Positions 44,823 to 57,928 of a stretch of DNA of 64,000 nucleotides are shown here, piece by piece (position 1 is the first letter of the stretch; each line of letters begins with the position of its first letter). The notes beneath the pieces were generated by a model. That model was not told where the DNA came from and made no database searches. It saw only the letters and a list, made by a program, of their open reading frames with translations. This DNA is from Hippasteria phrygiana (taxonomy: Eukaryota > Echinodermata > Asteroidea > Valvatida > Goniasteridae). The position numbers and the translations under genes are program-made. The stretch covers positions 771,230 through 835,229 of the forward strand of contig JAZGUH010000358.1 in assembly GCA_037893225.1 (NCBI GenBank). Reading direction: 5' to 3'.

Positions 44823-45860
44823 GCTGTACCCTCCTCCATGCCTTCCATGAGCTACTTCCTCGGGCGCTGTTCATACACACCAGGGTTTGAATTTCAGGGG
44901 GGAAATTCTGCTGGACCAAAGGGCTACATGTAGTAGCTTCATAAGTCTACTTGACCAGAAACAAATGTCTGGGCTCAACGAACAATAAACATAAAATATG
45001 GTGACGAAGAGCTATTTTTGGGCCTTATTTGGTTAATTCAGCCAAAAATGAAATATGCACTGATGAAATTTATAAAAAAAATACGTGGTCTAAATTTCAG
45101 TGGAATGTGGTGCTTTCTCTCTGACGTTAGTTAAATTTGTCCACTGGACTTGTTGGTCATAGAAACCACTAAACGAAATAAATTACAAGACTCTGTCCAG
45201 CAATCCAGTGTGAATCTGGAGCCCTGCACTCTGCAATGCAGCTCCCAAAGTCATTACAATGGCTGCTGTGGACTGTTATCCAGGTTGGCGGGTGCCAGTC
45301 TATACAGGACATTATTCCCATCCACTGATCTGACAATAAACAGCCATTTGTACTACAAGCTAAATTTACTGGCAATCTGGTAAAGGGTAGGTGGGACCCC
45401 AACTTCATTGCATGGGCTACGTATTGTCCTCTCCAAGGTCAGCTGGGTGCAGAGCTGGCTAGACAGCTTGAAATACCCTTGTGACCTTTAGTCTGGGCTT
45501 GGTTAGTGATTAATTTAGTGGCATACAAAGCTGGCTTACAGCATAGGCAGCCATGTCTGGTTGATGAATGTCCTAACATTGCACTTGCAGTGTTTACTCT
45601 CTATTGTGTCAAGGTGTTGCTCTTGGGCAGCAGTCATATAACAACATCATGTCTCAGCAGGCAGCCGGCTGAGGTCAAATCTGGACAAACTATGAGTTGT
45701 AGTCAGTATAGGAAGATGAGTCTGCTTATACTTTCAACAATGAGACCATCTCTTCTGAAATGAACAAATATGCAACATTAGCTTGATTTTTTCCCCATCA
45801 AATCATTTCATGCCACAACAGTCTTCTGGCTCAGACTCCACCCCGAGTCACATTTTGGAT

Positions 45861-45907
45861 GTGGCGGTGGTGGTGGCGGTGGTGGTGGTGGTGGTGGTGG
45901 TGGTGGG
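45861..45907 (+). repeat. (GGT)n microsatellite followed by G tract
   Basis: About fifteen GGT units with two GGC variants, then a G homopolymer (45919-45935). Confidence 0.92.
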
Positions 45908-48739
45908 GAGAGGGGGAGGGGGGGGGGGGGGGGGGCACAATGTAGTTCAGCCTCCCTTATCACTATAAAGTTCTAGATTAGGATCTTATCTCCTTCAGGA
46001 TGGCCTGTCAGATACAGGTGCCTTGGTTGCCCTTAAATGGGGAAAATTGGAAGAGAGGGTCGGTCCGTCAATTTTTTTTTTTTTTTATTTACTATCCATA
46101 AAAACATCAAAACAATACTACATGTCATGTAACTCGGAAGTCAGGAGGCAAAAAGTAAGCTTATTTAAAAGTGAGATGGCGAAATACACGGTTGTGCCGT
46201 CCGTAGCTGTATTTACAGACAATGATTTTTATAAAAATTCCTAAAAAAATAAAAATAAAAGTGCGACCGGACTTTTGTGACTTTTATGGTTGGTAGCGGA
46301 GGGCAACACAACTATTTTTGTTTGGCCTAAGCAGAACAGACTGATCTGGAAACCTCGAACAAGTGATTATCAAGTTGTAGCTTTGCAACCCAGATCTTAC
46401 CAAAGAACTTGTAGGCATTCTTGTAGCAACATTGTTTGCTTTAAATACAGCTGGGGGTCATGTTCTGTTTTTAGCTGGTTTTCAATGTACATGTAGGGGT
46501 GAAATATTGTAGCTAAATACCACTGCTATTGTAATTATCCGAATTTGACATCATAATGTCAAAATCTTGAATGATCATGAGGAGATCGGAGGTGATCTCA
46601 CTGACTAGGCCTCTGAGCTGTAATTATTTAATCCCTAGTCCCTACTATGAAAATGTTTATAATTAAGATAAATCAAATCCTTTCAGGATTGGTTATTTTT
46701 TCAAGCCCAAAGGTAGGGACTTTGGTCCTTCGTTGGGTGGAAATAAAAATAGCCCTGTACTTCTGTACAGTAGAATGGTGCCCCAGGGTCGGACATTGGT
46801 CACTTTCAAAGTGACAATCCCCACATCACCAGTGGGGCAGCACGGCTGGGGGAGGGGTAGGGAAAACCATTGACAGGTGCATACATGACATTAAGTACAG
46901 AGACAGGTGAACACTCTGATTGTCTGATTTAACATTTTAACCACAAATGAAATCCCAGTAAAATATAGCAATTCTGGATGCCAAACATTGAAATATATGA
47001 AGATTTGTCCAAGAATGTACCGAGTTGTATGTGCACATCTCAAGACTATAAGTAAAAGCCATGCACTTTTGTGTGCCTGCAGGACAGAAAACCAATAGTG
47101 TAACCTTGAATTCTTTGACTAAATTTTTCAGTATACTTTCAACAGGCCTCGACCTTAGCACTAGCCCGGCGTACAATGTCTAGTAAAAACTGCTGCAGGC
47201 TAGTAAAAAGCACTCTTTATCTTGCCCGGCGGGCTAGTGAAAAAAAATGTATACCTACCTGTTTAAAATTGTCACTTTTGCTTGAGATGAATAAAACGGA
47301 CGTTCTTGTGAAGTTTGAGTGAATTTTCTTGTTTCATTTACTGACTGAATACAGCGCTGCGGCGTCCCGCGATGTCAGTACTAGTGCCGCGCCTCCTTGT
47401 AACCTCCTTGTAAGTTGTACTATAATACTGTACACAGCAGCTTGCAAACTACGTGTCCTGAGGCTATGTACGTACACATGCCATTCATTGCGCGATGCCA
47501 TGAGCGCACATGGCTTGTACAAGGTTGGTAGTCTCATATCAAGTTCAGAATGTGTTGTGCGCATTTTTTGCCAAATGCTGTACATGTTGGGACTGGTTTG
47601 GTGTGGGGGGAAAGCACCTTGAAAATGCACAAAAAAGACTATGGATCATTTCTCAATGCTCGGCTTTGATACGGCTATGCTGTCTTCTCCGAAGCGTTTT
47701 TATTTTGTACATCATCAATGTTCGAGAAAAATGTTTCATAGGACCGTTACATTTTTGGCTCCATGTCAATTTGAACGAAAATGCCAACTAATATTGCCGG
47801 AATGTCTTAAATAAGACGCAGCTACCTGTACATACCGAGGCCAGCTTTGATAAATGGCCCATCCGGGGAATTCCACGTGCATACTGAGCATGTGCATTGG
47901 CACTTAACCTCAGCGATGTGATGCAGTTTTGCATGCAGTGAATGAAAGAACATTCATGCAAAGTTTTGTGCGTGTGGTCTGTATGTAGGCCTTTGATCGC
48001 AGACAGCCGTGTACATGGTTGCCGAAAAGTTTAAGTCACTTAGTCTTTACATTTTCCGTCATGTGGCGATATCTAAATGTGTCCAATCCTTCCAAAAAAG
48101 GAAGCAAAAGAGAATACGATGCAATCTACGACAAAAATAAGACAACGTGTCTACAGACAAGACTGGGAGTGGGACTTTGGCTGGCTTAGCTTTAAACAAG
48201 CTCATTTCAAACCAGAGCTTTACGGAACCTGGTTCGGAATTTGTAAGAGCCACAAAGGCCTAAATCCCAAATCTTTAGAAGCATTTTGAAACATATTCTT
48301 ACTTTTATCACACTACTGGTACGTAAAAATACAGCAATCCATAACACACAAGGTCCACAGAGGTTGCCTCCTGTTGCCCAAAGAAAAATCTGACAGAAGA
48401 CTGCTCAACACAGGCAGTACCCAGTGCCAGGCCTGTAGTTGTACAGATTCTCTTCAAACCTGCTCTTTGCAGCTCAACAATCTTTCCTTTAATTAAGGGG
48501 AAACCCTTGAGTGGGTTGGCTAAAACTCAATGCATTTTTGAAGCAAATATTTTACTACCTACACATGTAATGTATACATGCACAGGTTTAGTATACAGCG
48601 ACTACAGATATTTGGCCTTGACTGCCCAAAATCACCCCATACAGACATCAACAATAGTGATCCATGACCCAGATATCCAGCATGGCCTTAATTCCTTTTT
48701 CCCAGGTCCCCCAAAACAACTAGGGATCAGTGTCCACTG

Positions 48740-49125
48740 TCCAGTCCTCTGACCTCAGCTAAGGACAAGGTCCCTAATTTATGGGCACTACTGCCCTGGC
48801 ACTACCCTGCACACAGCTTGTGGTCTGGTATGTCAACGAGGCAATTGTATGTTATGTAATCCTGGCTGGATATGAGGTAACCTGACAAGTCACTGGTCAA
48901 GGCCCACTTGTCCACTCTCTGTGGTCAGTCTGACCTTAGGCAAGGGCAAACACATCATTTCCTTGACATTGCCTGGTATGGCCAGTGTACTGACATTGTG
49001 GTAAGGATGATGTAACTTAGGTCAAGCAAGGGCCTGGCCATAACAAACAGAGCTCTGGACCATAGAATTACAAGCAATTGTCCAGTGCCAATTAGTTGAC
49101 CTCAGGTGGGGACAAGCAATAAACA
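48740..49125 (+). repeat. Spaced degenerate repeat with TGACCTCAGG
   Basis: A module like TGTCCAGT, then a gap, TGACCTCAG and AAGGACAAG occurs at 48739-48770, 48909-48948 and 49080-49117, at spacings near 166-182 bp. Further weaker copies are at 50957-50990 and 51357-51398. It could be an ancient satellite or a cluster of nuclear-receptor half sites (AGGTCA). Confidence 0.4.
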
Positions 49126-52003
49126 CTGCATTGGAGCTACTGTCTACTGTGTACATGTTTGTATTTAAAGTGAAAGTGAGTACCATTGAGGCCTGTATAG
49201 ACTAGACCTTACACATATTATGTACATGTACAAGTTTACATGAAGTAAACAAATGCTCAAATTCATCAGGACTGGTTCACATTTATTTGGAAAGTCGGGT
49301 AACTGGTTCCCTTTTAACTGTTACAGAAAGGGACATGGTAAACCACATAATATACGATATCCACAACTGTAACAAACAAAATACTGGTGCCCGGACACAT
49401 GTCTGTCACCAAACCACAAGTACATTTAAGTCATCACTACATAAGATTATATTAACCAGCATTTTTAGAGCCAAAAATAATATTAAGTCCTGCAGGCAAA
49501 ATATATATATATCTATCTTTTTTTAAATGTCCTTTTTGGACACTGAAATGACACACAAACCTTCAAATTTACAATATACAATGGGTTCTTTAAACAGACT
49601 TTTATATTTTTGGACGAATGTCTCCCAAAAACCTTGAACTTTTCTAAGTTCCTAGACTTTATTTCTTTCAATTCAATTCATTTATGTGATTAATCTTGGT
49701 GGGCTATTCATTGATGTTCCATGAATCTCAACTATTAGAATGTATAAGATCAGGCACATAGGCCTATGCACATAAAATAAACAAGTTATGAAATAATTAT
49801 CACAAGAACAGGGTTAAAAATATGACTAGCGTTATCCCCCACAACAACACACGGCAGCCACAAAACAGCTTATTTTAGTGCGTAACTCAACCCTGCCACA
49901 ACATGACCAGCTACTCTGGTTTCTTCCCGGGCTAATTTTCGAAAGTTGTTAAAAGGATATTTTTCCCTTCAAAAGAAAAATACAATGTAGGGGAATCAAA
50001 TGCTTCTCACCACTGGTATTTTGTCTCAAGTTGGCTCGGGTGACTCCCAACATTTTTTGAGCCAATTCTGACTCCATTCTGATTCCATTCAGAGTGGACT
50101 CCCTACATCATGCACAAAATGCACGTCGGTGGCGCATCCCTTTCTACACAAAAAAATGGGCTGCTTTTGTTGTGCAGCTTGTGATGGGGTTTCATCTTCT
50201 ACACGGAATTATGCAAACTTTTTTGAGGTCAGCGGGTCATCAGAATGGCCACAGGCCAGGCATTGGTTGAATTCATCTCTACAGCTGCCGAAACATGTGA
50301 ATGGCCCACTTGCACATTATATGGAAAGCAAAAAAACCCACAAAAACTGCATGGTGTTTCATTTGATTTCACGGACGAAACAGTTAACTCGGTGAAGTAC
50401 GGTGCACGTTTTTTTTCAAGGAATCTGCAATATTTAACCCCTTATGTCCAGCTGTTATTAATGGGTGCTGGTATGCAAACAATGGATTGAGTACATGCAG
50501 GAATGTGCAAAGAGATGGCAACTGGCCAGGTGGTCTTTTTCAAACCGCTGCTATGGCCGTCGTCCGTATTCAAGAAGTTAAATCTTTTTTGAGTCAGTGA
50601 GTTTCAGAATTGTCGAATGGTGCCTGGAATCTACCCCAAGGATTCAGCAACTGGCTACAAAAAAATGGAAGTGATTCCGATTCTGATGTTAGGGTTGAGC
50701 AGAGAATTTTGCATGGAGTGGCCCAAGTCTAGTCTCAAGGTTCGGGTAGTGTGCACCTTTAAAGTAAAACAACTTTTAAGCACAATTCCCAAAGGAGCAC
50801 CTCCCACACCCCATCCACCAAGAAGGTACCTGCTTATAACACAGGTCACTGTGTCACTGTGCTAGCAAGTATGGTGTAACCAAAACAAAACCAGGTGACC
50901 TACATGTACACTGCTGCAGCTCAATAAATAACCTGGCCCCTACTGTGCACTGAATGGTCAGAAATTCTGACCTAAGCTTAGGAAATGTCAACACAAAACC
51001 AAGTCCTTGGAAGCACATTGTATAACTGTGGTCAGTAGGCCTACCAGCTGTATGATGGCTAAAAATAGCCTGACCTTGCACTGCAAGAAATATATGCACT
51101 TGACCCCCACAACCTGTAAAAATCCAATTATGAGTGGGGCCCCCAAGGGGCAGTTATTTTATCCAGTGGACAAACTGGTCAAGCCACTACACTCGGATTA
51201 CTGGTCAAGTACATGGTCATGCAACTATCCAATACTGCTACAGCTGCATTGAATTTGTATTGTGATATTATTGCTTGACTATTTTTCTCACAATTTCATC
51301 TACATGTAGTCATGGTCAACTACAACTGTAACCTGCTTCTAACAGGGTCCCAGGCTATGTCCAGTTCAGTGGTCAGTTTGACCTTCAGTGAGGGCAAGCA
51401 TCCTCTACTTCCTCTTACAGGCTCTGAACTGCACAATTTAATATGACATGTAGTATTCTGATTGTTATAAATATATCATGGCACATCACTGAACTACATG
51501 TAGTGAATATTATATTATAAACCTCAGAAAATAATACATAACTCAGAAAAACACACAAATTGGCTGGTGTTCACCATCTGAGGCACATCCAATCCGTGCC
51601 TGCATAATGCATAAATGGCCCTGTGACCAATTTGCTGGTCACTTCCCTGACCCAGCAATAACATGAACCTTGACGTTTCCCCATACCCTGCGGTTTATTC
51701 AAGGTTTGAAGTGGTCATATAATCTACATGCATAGTTCATCATGGTCAGGGCCAAAGCGGGTATTACATATAAATCACTTTGCATTTATAACCAGTTACA
51801 AAACACAAACCAAGCAAGGCCGATCTAGATTGGGTGGAGGTCATGCCACTGAACTGTGTATCTGGGGCTTGATGGCTGTGTTTATAGCCTCACTGAGGGT
51901 CAGCTATGTCACTGCTTTAGCCAGGATGGAATGTATTTGAAGCCTTATGCACTATAAAAACTGAATTGGCCTGGGCTGGCCTGCCCTTGAAAACAGTGCA
52001 AAT

Positions 52004-52262
52004 GGATCATTCCATAAATTTGGGGTCCAAAAGTGTGCCATTTTTGGGTTGTCCCTGTTACACCTGACCTGTGTAATTCATTGAAGTATCATTTAAATTT
52101 AATTCACACTATTTTTTACTTTGCAGGTACTTTGCTTTACACAATCACTCTTGGAGATAGAAGGAAAGAATGTGTCCAGAATTGCAAAATATTATACATG
52201 TCACTGTGTAACAGGGACACAAAAAATGTCACACTTTTTTACCCCAATTTATAGAATGACCC
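52004..52262. mobile_element. Foldback MITE, GGGTCATTCC family, copy 4
   Basis: Begins GGATCATTCCATAAATTTGG and ends ATTTATAGAATGACCC. The internal ATCACTCTTGGAGATAGAAG is conserved. About 259 bp. Confidence 0.83.
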
Positions 52263-52410
52263 ATATTCACAATACTGTTTGGCTTGTAGACTCACTGACA
52301 ATAAACAGGCAGAGAATACAAGCAAAATAATTTACAAATACAATGTCATTGGCATTGCTAGTATTATTACACAATTCTGGAATTACCCTTTTTTTATCAC
52401 ATGAACTGGA

Positions 52411-52442
52411 CACCCCCCCCCCCCCCCCCCCCCCACCCCCCA
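52411..52442 (+). repeat. C homopolymer
   Basis: A long C run with a single A near its end; prone to assembly and sequencing error. Confidence 0.9.
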
Positions 52443-52599
52443 GCAAGACAAAACACAAGATTTGTTAATCACCCGTTTTTTCTTGTGTGGCCATATATGA
52501 GGCTGTAAAATATTAATCAGAAAACACCTCCCCAAAAGAACACGCAGGGGTCAAGTACAGTATACAACGGCTAGACACAATGTGAATGATTTGCATGTC

Positions 52600-53460
52600 T
52601 GCCGCGCAGCCAACACATTATGGCGATCTGTCCGTGTCCGTACCGTGTACACTGCCGCGGCCTTCCCCGCAACAAAATGTCATGAACTCAAAAAAAAAGA
52701 GACACCGTGCAAGGCGAATAAACCGGAACGCGGTGCACGATTTGTCTTAATAATAATATGAAATAAGGTATTCTGGGATGTGGAAAAGGTGCACAGAGTG
52801 CCTGAAACGGGAGATTTAAAGAGAAAATGTGGCCAAGCTTGGCAATGGGTTTCCCCCGGCTCGCGGGGTTCGGGGCCGCGGCAAGCGGGTGACAGCATCG
52901 CAACGTACCGCCGAACCGTACGCAAACACACCACTTGAGCCAATAAAAACAGTCCGATAAACGTTCCGAAAACTTCCCCAAAAACCAATCTGGCCGTCGT
53001 TTTGGGGCCGGATTTGTGTCGAACCGTAATCCGGGGGCAAGGAAACCGTTACAAATGAAGTGGAGGCGGTTGATTTGAAGGTGTGGAGCGGTGGTTTCGT
53101 TGGGCGGTGTTGGACATAGTGAGCGACATTGCGGTCTGCAAACACGCCATAGCATAGCTCACACCGCTTGACCAGACCACGGCGTAGTGTAGGCTTAGGC
53201 TTAAAACGTAGGGTCCAATACCACTTCTTCGGTCTTTTTTTCGCAGTGGGCAGTTGGCGAGCCACTGGCCAATTCTCAAATCAAAAGTCCAACAAGATCG
53301 CCAAAAGCGAGCCAGAACTTACCGTCTGTGGATCTCCGGAGTTGTTGGGGGTTGTCCTGCTTCCGGCGTGACATATTTCGCCCAGAATGCCGGCGGAGCG
53401 ACGGACTTCGGCTGAATTATGAACAAAGGCTGGGGTTACGAGACTGAAAATGGCGGCTCA
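52600..53460. promoter_or_regulatory. CpG-rich block, possible promoter or first exon
   Basis: CpG and GC content rise sharply against AT-rich flanks (for example CCGCGGCCTTCCCCGC and GGGGCCGCGGCAAGCGGG). CCAAT appears at 52940. Overlapping frames are open on the minus strand (52688-53279), but none shows a protein domain, and long frames are expected by chance in GC-rich DNA. ATGGCGGCTC at 53451 could be a start codon in a good context, but no coding sequence follows. An unmethylated promoter island of a gene outside the window is the simplest guess. Confidence 0.35.
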
Positions 53461-55940
53461 TACGACTGATTGCAGGGATCAATTACCCAGGGTACACCTC
53501 ACACCTGAACTTGGTCATACTTTTTTTGGAGGGGGTCGCCAAAATACACCCCTTTCCCCCTCTTCACAGGGGCTAAAACGAACGGGATTGTTGAACTTTT
53601 CTCTCTTCTTTTTTTTTTTAGAGTAAAGGCTATCCCGGATGGTGCATCGCGTGGGGGAACAAAAATAGAATAAAAAACTGTGGTTCGGGGTTGGAACTTT
53701 TAAGCGGAATCAAAGTTTAGGTGGTCATTTCCTATTGGCCCGAGGAAGATGGCTGGGTGGCGTTTTTCCACAGACATTTTCCAATTGTAATCTTTGATTC
53801 CTGTATATGTATCTTTGTTTTTTAACCAAACTCACACAAATGTTCACATTATTTTCTTTCTTGGAAATAAAAACTACCGGTATACCTCTCCGTGATCCAG
53901 GATCATGAACAGAAATCGATGGTGTGGACATGGAAGTGACTTTACAGCGATGTTTGTGTAAGATAAATCGAAGACGCTACGGATCTTCGTAACAGGTTCA
54001 AACGAGTCACTAATCACAATTTAGCAAAAAAAATAAAAACAAACCGTTGCGCCCCGCTTATTTTGGTGAACAATTAAGTTTAGGCTTGTTTGAGCAATTA
54101 TTTACTTGAAGCCTATACAAAGCTAAGCATAATGCTGAATGAGTAAATACCAAACGTGAGGATTTTATTATCTTGGAATCAAATAGTGAAAAACTATATG
54201 AAGAAGCAAGCAAAGTTAAAAACCAAAAATCAAGACATACAGAGAAGGTGATCCCACTAATCTTTGCACAACATCTGCTTACGTCATTTTCTTAATAAAA
54301 GGGTCAAATGTTCTAGTTCCTCATGTTGCTCTCTTGTACGTATAGTACGTGACATTCTCCGAGAAATTCCGTGAAGCGCGGCTATTGTGTGTCACTCCTT
54401 GGAATTCTACCGCCAATTTCAGGGAAAAGTGTCGCGTATCTTGCGCTGTATTTTCGCTTCCCGCGTGGCCGTAACACAACTTCGAATGTGTCGGGATCAG
54501 AGTGCAATTGTCAATCAGATGACAACTCATCCACGTGGGGTGTTTTGGAGTCCAATAATTTTACTACCGTACTATAGACTGTGTGAATCGGGTTCTCTCT
54601 TCCAAATGTATGGATGATCTATTTAAACTTGAGGAGAGATGATATTATTCTTTACGCCTATGTTTTTTTGTTGATTTAGCCATAAATAACCGCCTCATCA
54701 TCTTCATCTTCCAGTCATCTTCTTTATAATTGATGTCACCTCCCGCTATTTTTATTGTCGCATTTGTCGTTATCCATATTACCACTGTCGCCATTTACAT
54801 CTTAGCCAGTGCTGTCGTCACTCTCATGAAAAAAAAACCTTCGTCATTTCTATAGTCAACAACACCATTAGTCAGCAATGCGGTCAGATCAGCGGCAGAC
54901 GTGGTCAAGTTTTCGGCCATTTGGGGGTGGGGTTAAGAAATATTTGGAAGGTTGCCAATACTTTAGGAAATTGATTTTGAAGGGAAAAAGAAAGAGAAAA
55001 GTTGCGTGCACTACAAACATTTTCACAGCTGTTGTTATGCTGATATTAAATCAGCCAGAGGATCATGGGATGGTTATCATGTCCGTGAGCAAGGTACTTT
55101 GCTGCCACTTCTCTCAAACGCAATGTTAGATGTCTACAGGCGAAGTTATGGAGATTAGGATAAAAATAACAATAACTGGTCTAAAGTAATTATCAAAACA
55201 ATAAAACATATGGGAATAGATCTTCACTCAACATCTTAATAACCACAAATAATGTAAAATATTATAGAAAAAATGAAGGAATCCTCACTAAACGTTCTCA
55301 CTTTGATCAGAAAGTTTCGCCAAAAAAAGCCAAAACCATTTAAAAAATAAATAGAGCTGCTTCGAGAACTTTCTGTCTGAAATTATTCTGTTCAAAACAA
55401 ATAGCATTAACCCCTATTTTGTAAAATTACAGCAACACAGACGACATATCTGAGAATCAGTTTCATCAACAAATTTCGTATAAATTGAGCTCAAACGTAG
55501 GCATATATAAGACAACTTCCCTTTATTTTAAATTTTACACATCAGCCGCTAGCCTTTGGGGGTGTATAGGCCAACAGCCAGATCTTCACCGTAGAACAGG
55601 GTAAACCCGTAATATAACCACAAGCGGTTTGGGGGAAGGGACGGAAATTTTAATAAATTAAGGAAACTAGTCACATCAAGAAGATTCTGTGCCGGCCAGG
55701 CGCTTTGGATGGGTCATGCGTTTGCCCTATGATCTCTGAACCGGTACTCGATTCATGGCCGCGCATTTCGTTTCACAAGGCTGCCGACTGAGGGCGCGAT
55801 TTATATAAACTCAAGGGCTGTCGTTAAAGATTAAAATGTATACGATCCGCGCTCTTTTTCAAGTTTCACCCCGGCCCCCTCCTAGAATAATTGCTATTAA
55901 TAATAACTATAAAATAAAGATGCTGACAATTTGGGAGACC
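53461..55940. other. Noncoding DNA, no gene seen
   Basis: No convincing gene. A degenerate trinucleotide stretch rich in ATC and GTC runs from 54695 to 54850. A possible THAP-like remnant is listed separately at 54331-54410. Confidence 0.45.
54331..54410 (-). pseudogene. Possible THAP-domain remnant
   Basis: The minus strand has CGGAGAATGTCACGTACTAT, close to CGGAGAATGTAACTTACAAT in the THAP gene at 27424-27743, and the frame reads SENVTYYTYK against AENVTYNTYI. The following Cys-x2-His part is lost. The match is short and could be chance. Confidence 0.25.
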
Positions 55941-55950
55941 GTCAACATAG

Positions 55951-56023
55951 GGCAAGATAGCTCAGTTGGTAGAGCGCCGGTACGGTATTCCGGAGGTCGC
56001 AGGTTCGAATCTCGCTTATGCCA
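55951..56023 (+). repeat. tRNA-like module, copy 3
   Basis: Same 73-nt cloverleaf as at 36177, with GGTTCGAATCTCGC in the T arm and acceptor GGCAAGA/TTATGCC. The leader GACAATTTGGGAGACC and GTCAACATAG and the trailer CAGTTTCTTTTTTCACTTTG are present, but no TTAA inverted-repeat arms are visible nearby. Confidence 0.8.
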
Positions 56024-56539
56024 GTTTCTTTTTTCACTTTGAAAATATAAAATAAATAAGTTTTAATAACGAAGTGCTAAGCAAATGTCAGCCCCTGTTA
56101 AAATCCCCCTTACTGCCATTTTAACACTTGGTCCGACAGGAAAAGTTCCCACGATTTCGAAGCATGGTCCACCTCTATGTTCCAGTAAATTTAATTAGCA
56201 CCCAGTAGCAGATTTTACCCCTAAGTTGACCAAGTCCATATGTGGCTAAGACGACCCCTTTGTCTCAACACAGATAAGTAATTGACCAGATGGGGATGTG
56301 GCCAGAGAACCCAGCCAACATGGCTACATTTTATGCCACTGGCTAAAACTGTTATGGCTGTCTGCCATTTTATGACCATGTCTAACACGTGTAGTCAGTA
56401 ACTTTCTGATTGGCCACTCTCCATCCCAAGGTGGAATATCTGCCTGGTTTCATAATTTTGACCAATGAGATTGTTCCACCGAAATGGGCAGAGCGCGTGG
56501 TCAAGGAATAATATTCCCCCCCGATCGCCGGATTCTCCT

Positions 56540-56673
56540 CAGAAAGCGATTAAGACCTCTGGTGAGAAGGCTGTTCAGATTGAGTGCCCGTTTACACTAT
56601 TGGGAACGTTGTACTTTCCCTAAAGTCGTTTCTAATGATAGCCATTCTCACCCTCACCATTGTGCTCTGCTGA
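56540..56673 (+). repeat. 134-bp exon-like duplicated block, copy 1
   Basis: Identical to 57731-57864 at all but three of 134 positions. It is preceded by TTCTCCTCAG, like a splice acceptor, and followed by ATACAGGTAAGCC, like a splice donor. One frame stays open in both copies and includes RLRPLVRRLFRLS and LHYWERCTFPKVV. I do not recognise the peptide. Confidence 0.7.
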
Positions 56674-57730
56674 TACAGGTAAGCCTATTTTCATTGTATA
56701 AAAGAAGTTTGTATTTCCTATTACCATTTGACTTATGTGCAGGACACTTTGTATTTTGAATTATGTTGACTCGGTTTGAGACAATCTCAAGATGGGTGGA
56801 ACAACCCCAATATGAGTATATTGAGTCAGCATTCGTTTGCCTTCAGCTATTAACCTTTTTTGCCTTGTACCCTGTATTTACTTGTATTATATTGCTGATA
56901 TTTGGTCGACTCTTGATCGATGTCACTTTTGCTGTTATTTATTGACCGAAATTATCATGTTCGGTTTTGTATATCATTGATTTCCCGATAGTATTGGAAG
57001 ATCCATTTGTGATTGCCGATTACCATTCTGTTATGACTGCAGTATTCACTTAAATCGGTCACTATACTCTCAGTCCGTGTACAATTATATTTTCCTCTTG
57101 GTTGATTTCCGATTACTTTGAATATTCTTGTTGCATACTTTTTTATATGATACCTCGTGGCCTAAAACTTCGATCATTCGTATGACATGACCAATAATTC
57201 ATACATGCACGTTTTTCCGTAAATTAACTGGTCTTGTTCACGAGATTTCCAATATTTTGATTGTCTTCTAAATTGTGTGTGTATAGGCCTACACATTACC
57301 TTCCTTTTCTGTTATGTCCCGTGACATCCTGCTGACTATTAATTGTGTACAGCGAGTGTGTACCAACCACATGGAACTTGCCCCAGGATGACCTTGAGTA
57401 AGGTTACCGCAATGCGCTATAGGCCAACACAATTGGGTTTTGGCCAAGTCAATTATTCCCTGATGTTTTGATTAGCATGTTATGGTATTTACCACTGTGC
57501 GGAGTACTGACCGTGGTTATCATGTTCTGGGTGAACTTTCGATCAATGTATAGTTAGCTGAAAGTATCATTCCACTGGAAATGTGTTCTGGGCGAACATC
57601 CCAAAAAAAGATATGCAGTTGACCTCTTTCCTTTTTTTGTAAGCATTCTTTTAAGCGTTTCATATTTTAGTTAGAGATATTGCTTTTAGATTTTTAGTTC
57701 TGTATACAAATATGTTGATCCTCGATAATT
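56674..57730. other. Spacer between the duplicated blocks
   Basis: AT-rich noncoding sequence. There is no terminal repeat, primer-binding site or transposon domain I can identify. Confidence 0.45.
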
Positions 57731-57864
57731 CAGAGAGCGATTAAGACCTCTGGTGAGAAGGCTGTTCAGATTGAGTGAACGTTTACACTATTGGGAACGT
57801 TGTACTTTCCCTAAAGTCGTTTCTAATGATAGCCATTCTCACCCTCACCATTGTGCTCTGCTGA
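57731..57864 (+). repeat. 134-bp exon-like duplicated block, copy 2
   Basis: Second copy of 56540-56673. The shared frame continues past the repeat and stops near 57928. There is no donor-like sequence after this copy, where GAGAGAATAC replaces ATACAGGTAAG. Confidence 0.7.
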
Positions 57865-57928
57865 GAGAATACTTTCCATATAGGTCATGCTTTGGGGAGC
57901 CGACCCGGTTCGCCTCCCCACACACCTA

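Larger units (their letters stand above)
44831..52003. other. Mostly unique noncoding DNA, no gene seen
   Basis: The largest stretch without clear transposons. A frame at 48077-48289 contains VYRQDWEWDFGWLSF, a Trp-rich pattern a little like zinc-finger proteins of hAT type, but without the needed Cys/His ligands; I do not call it. Spaced TGACCT motifs occur at 48749-51400. The block 47160-47245 has repeated GGCTAGTAAAAA. Confidence 0.45.

Noticed and set aside
48077..48289. 70-residue frame with VYRQDWEWDFGWLSF, reminiscent of BED or hAT zinc-finger starts
   Set aside because: The zinc ligands are absent and nothing downstream continues the homology.
52688..53279. Three overlapping minus-strand frames of 76-155 residues
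   Set aside because: They lie in the CpG-rich block, where stop codons are rare in every frame, and no frame shows a known motif.
56540..57864. LTR pair of a retrotransposon
   Set aside because: The repeated unit is only 134 bp, the inner 1.06 kb has no gag or pol, and there is no primer-binding site or TG..CA end.
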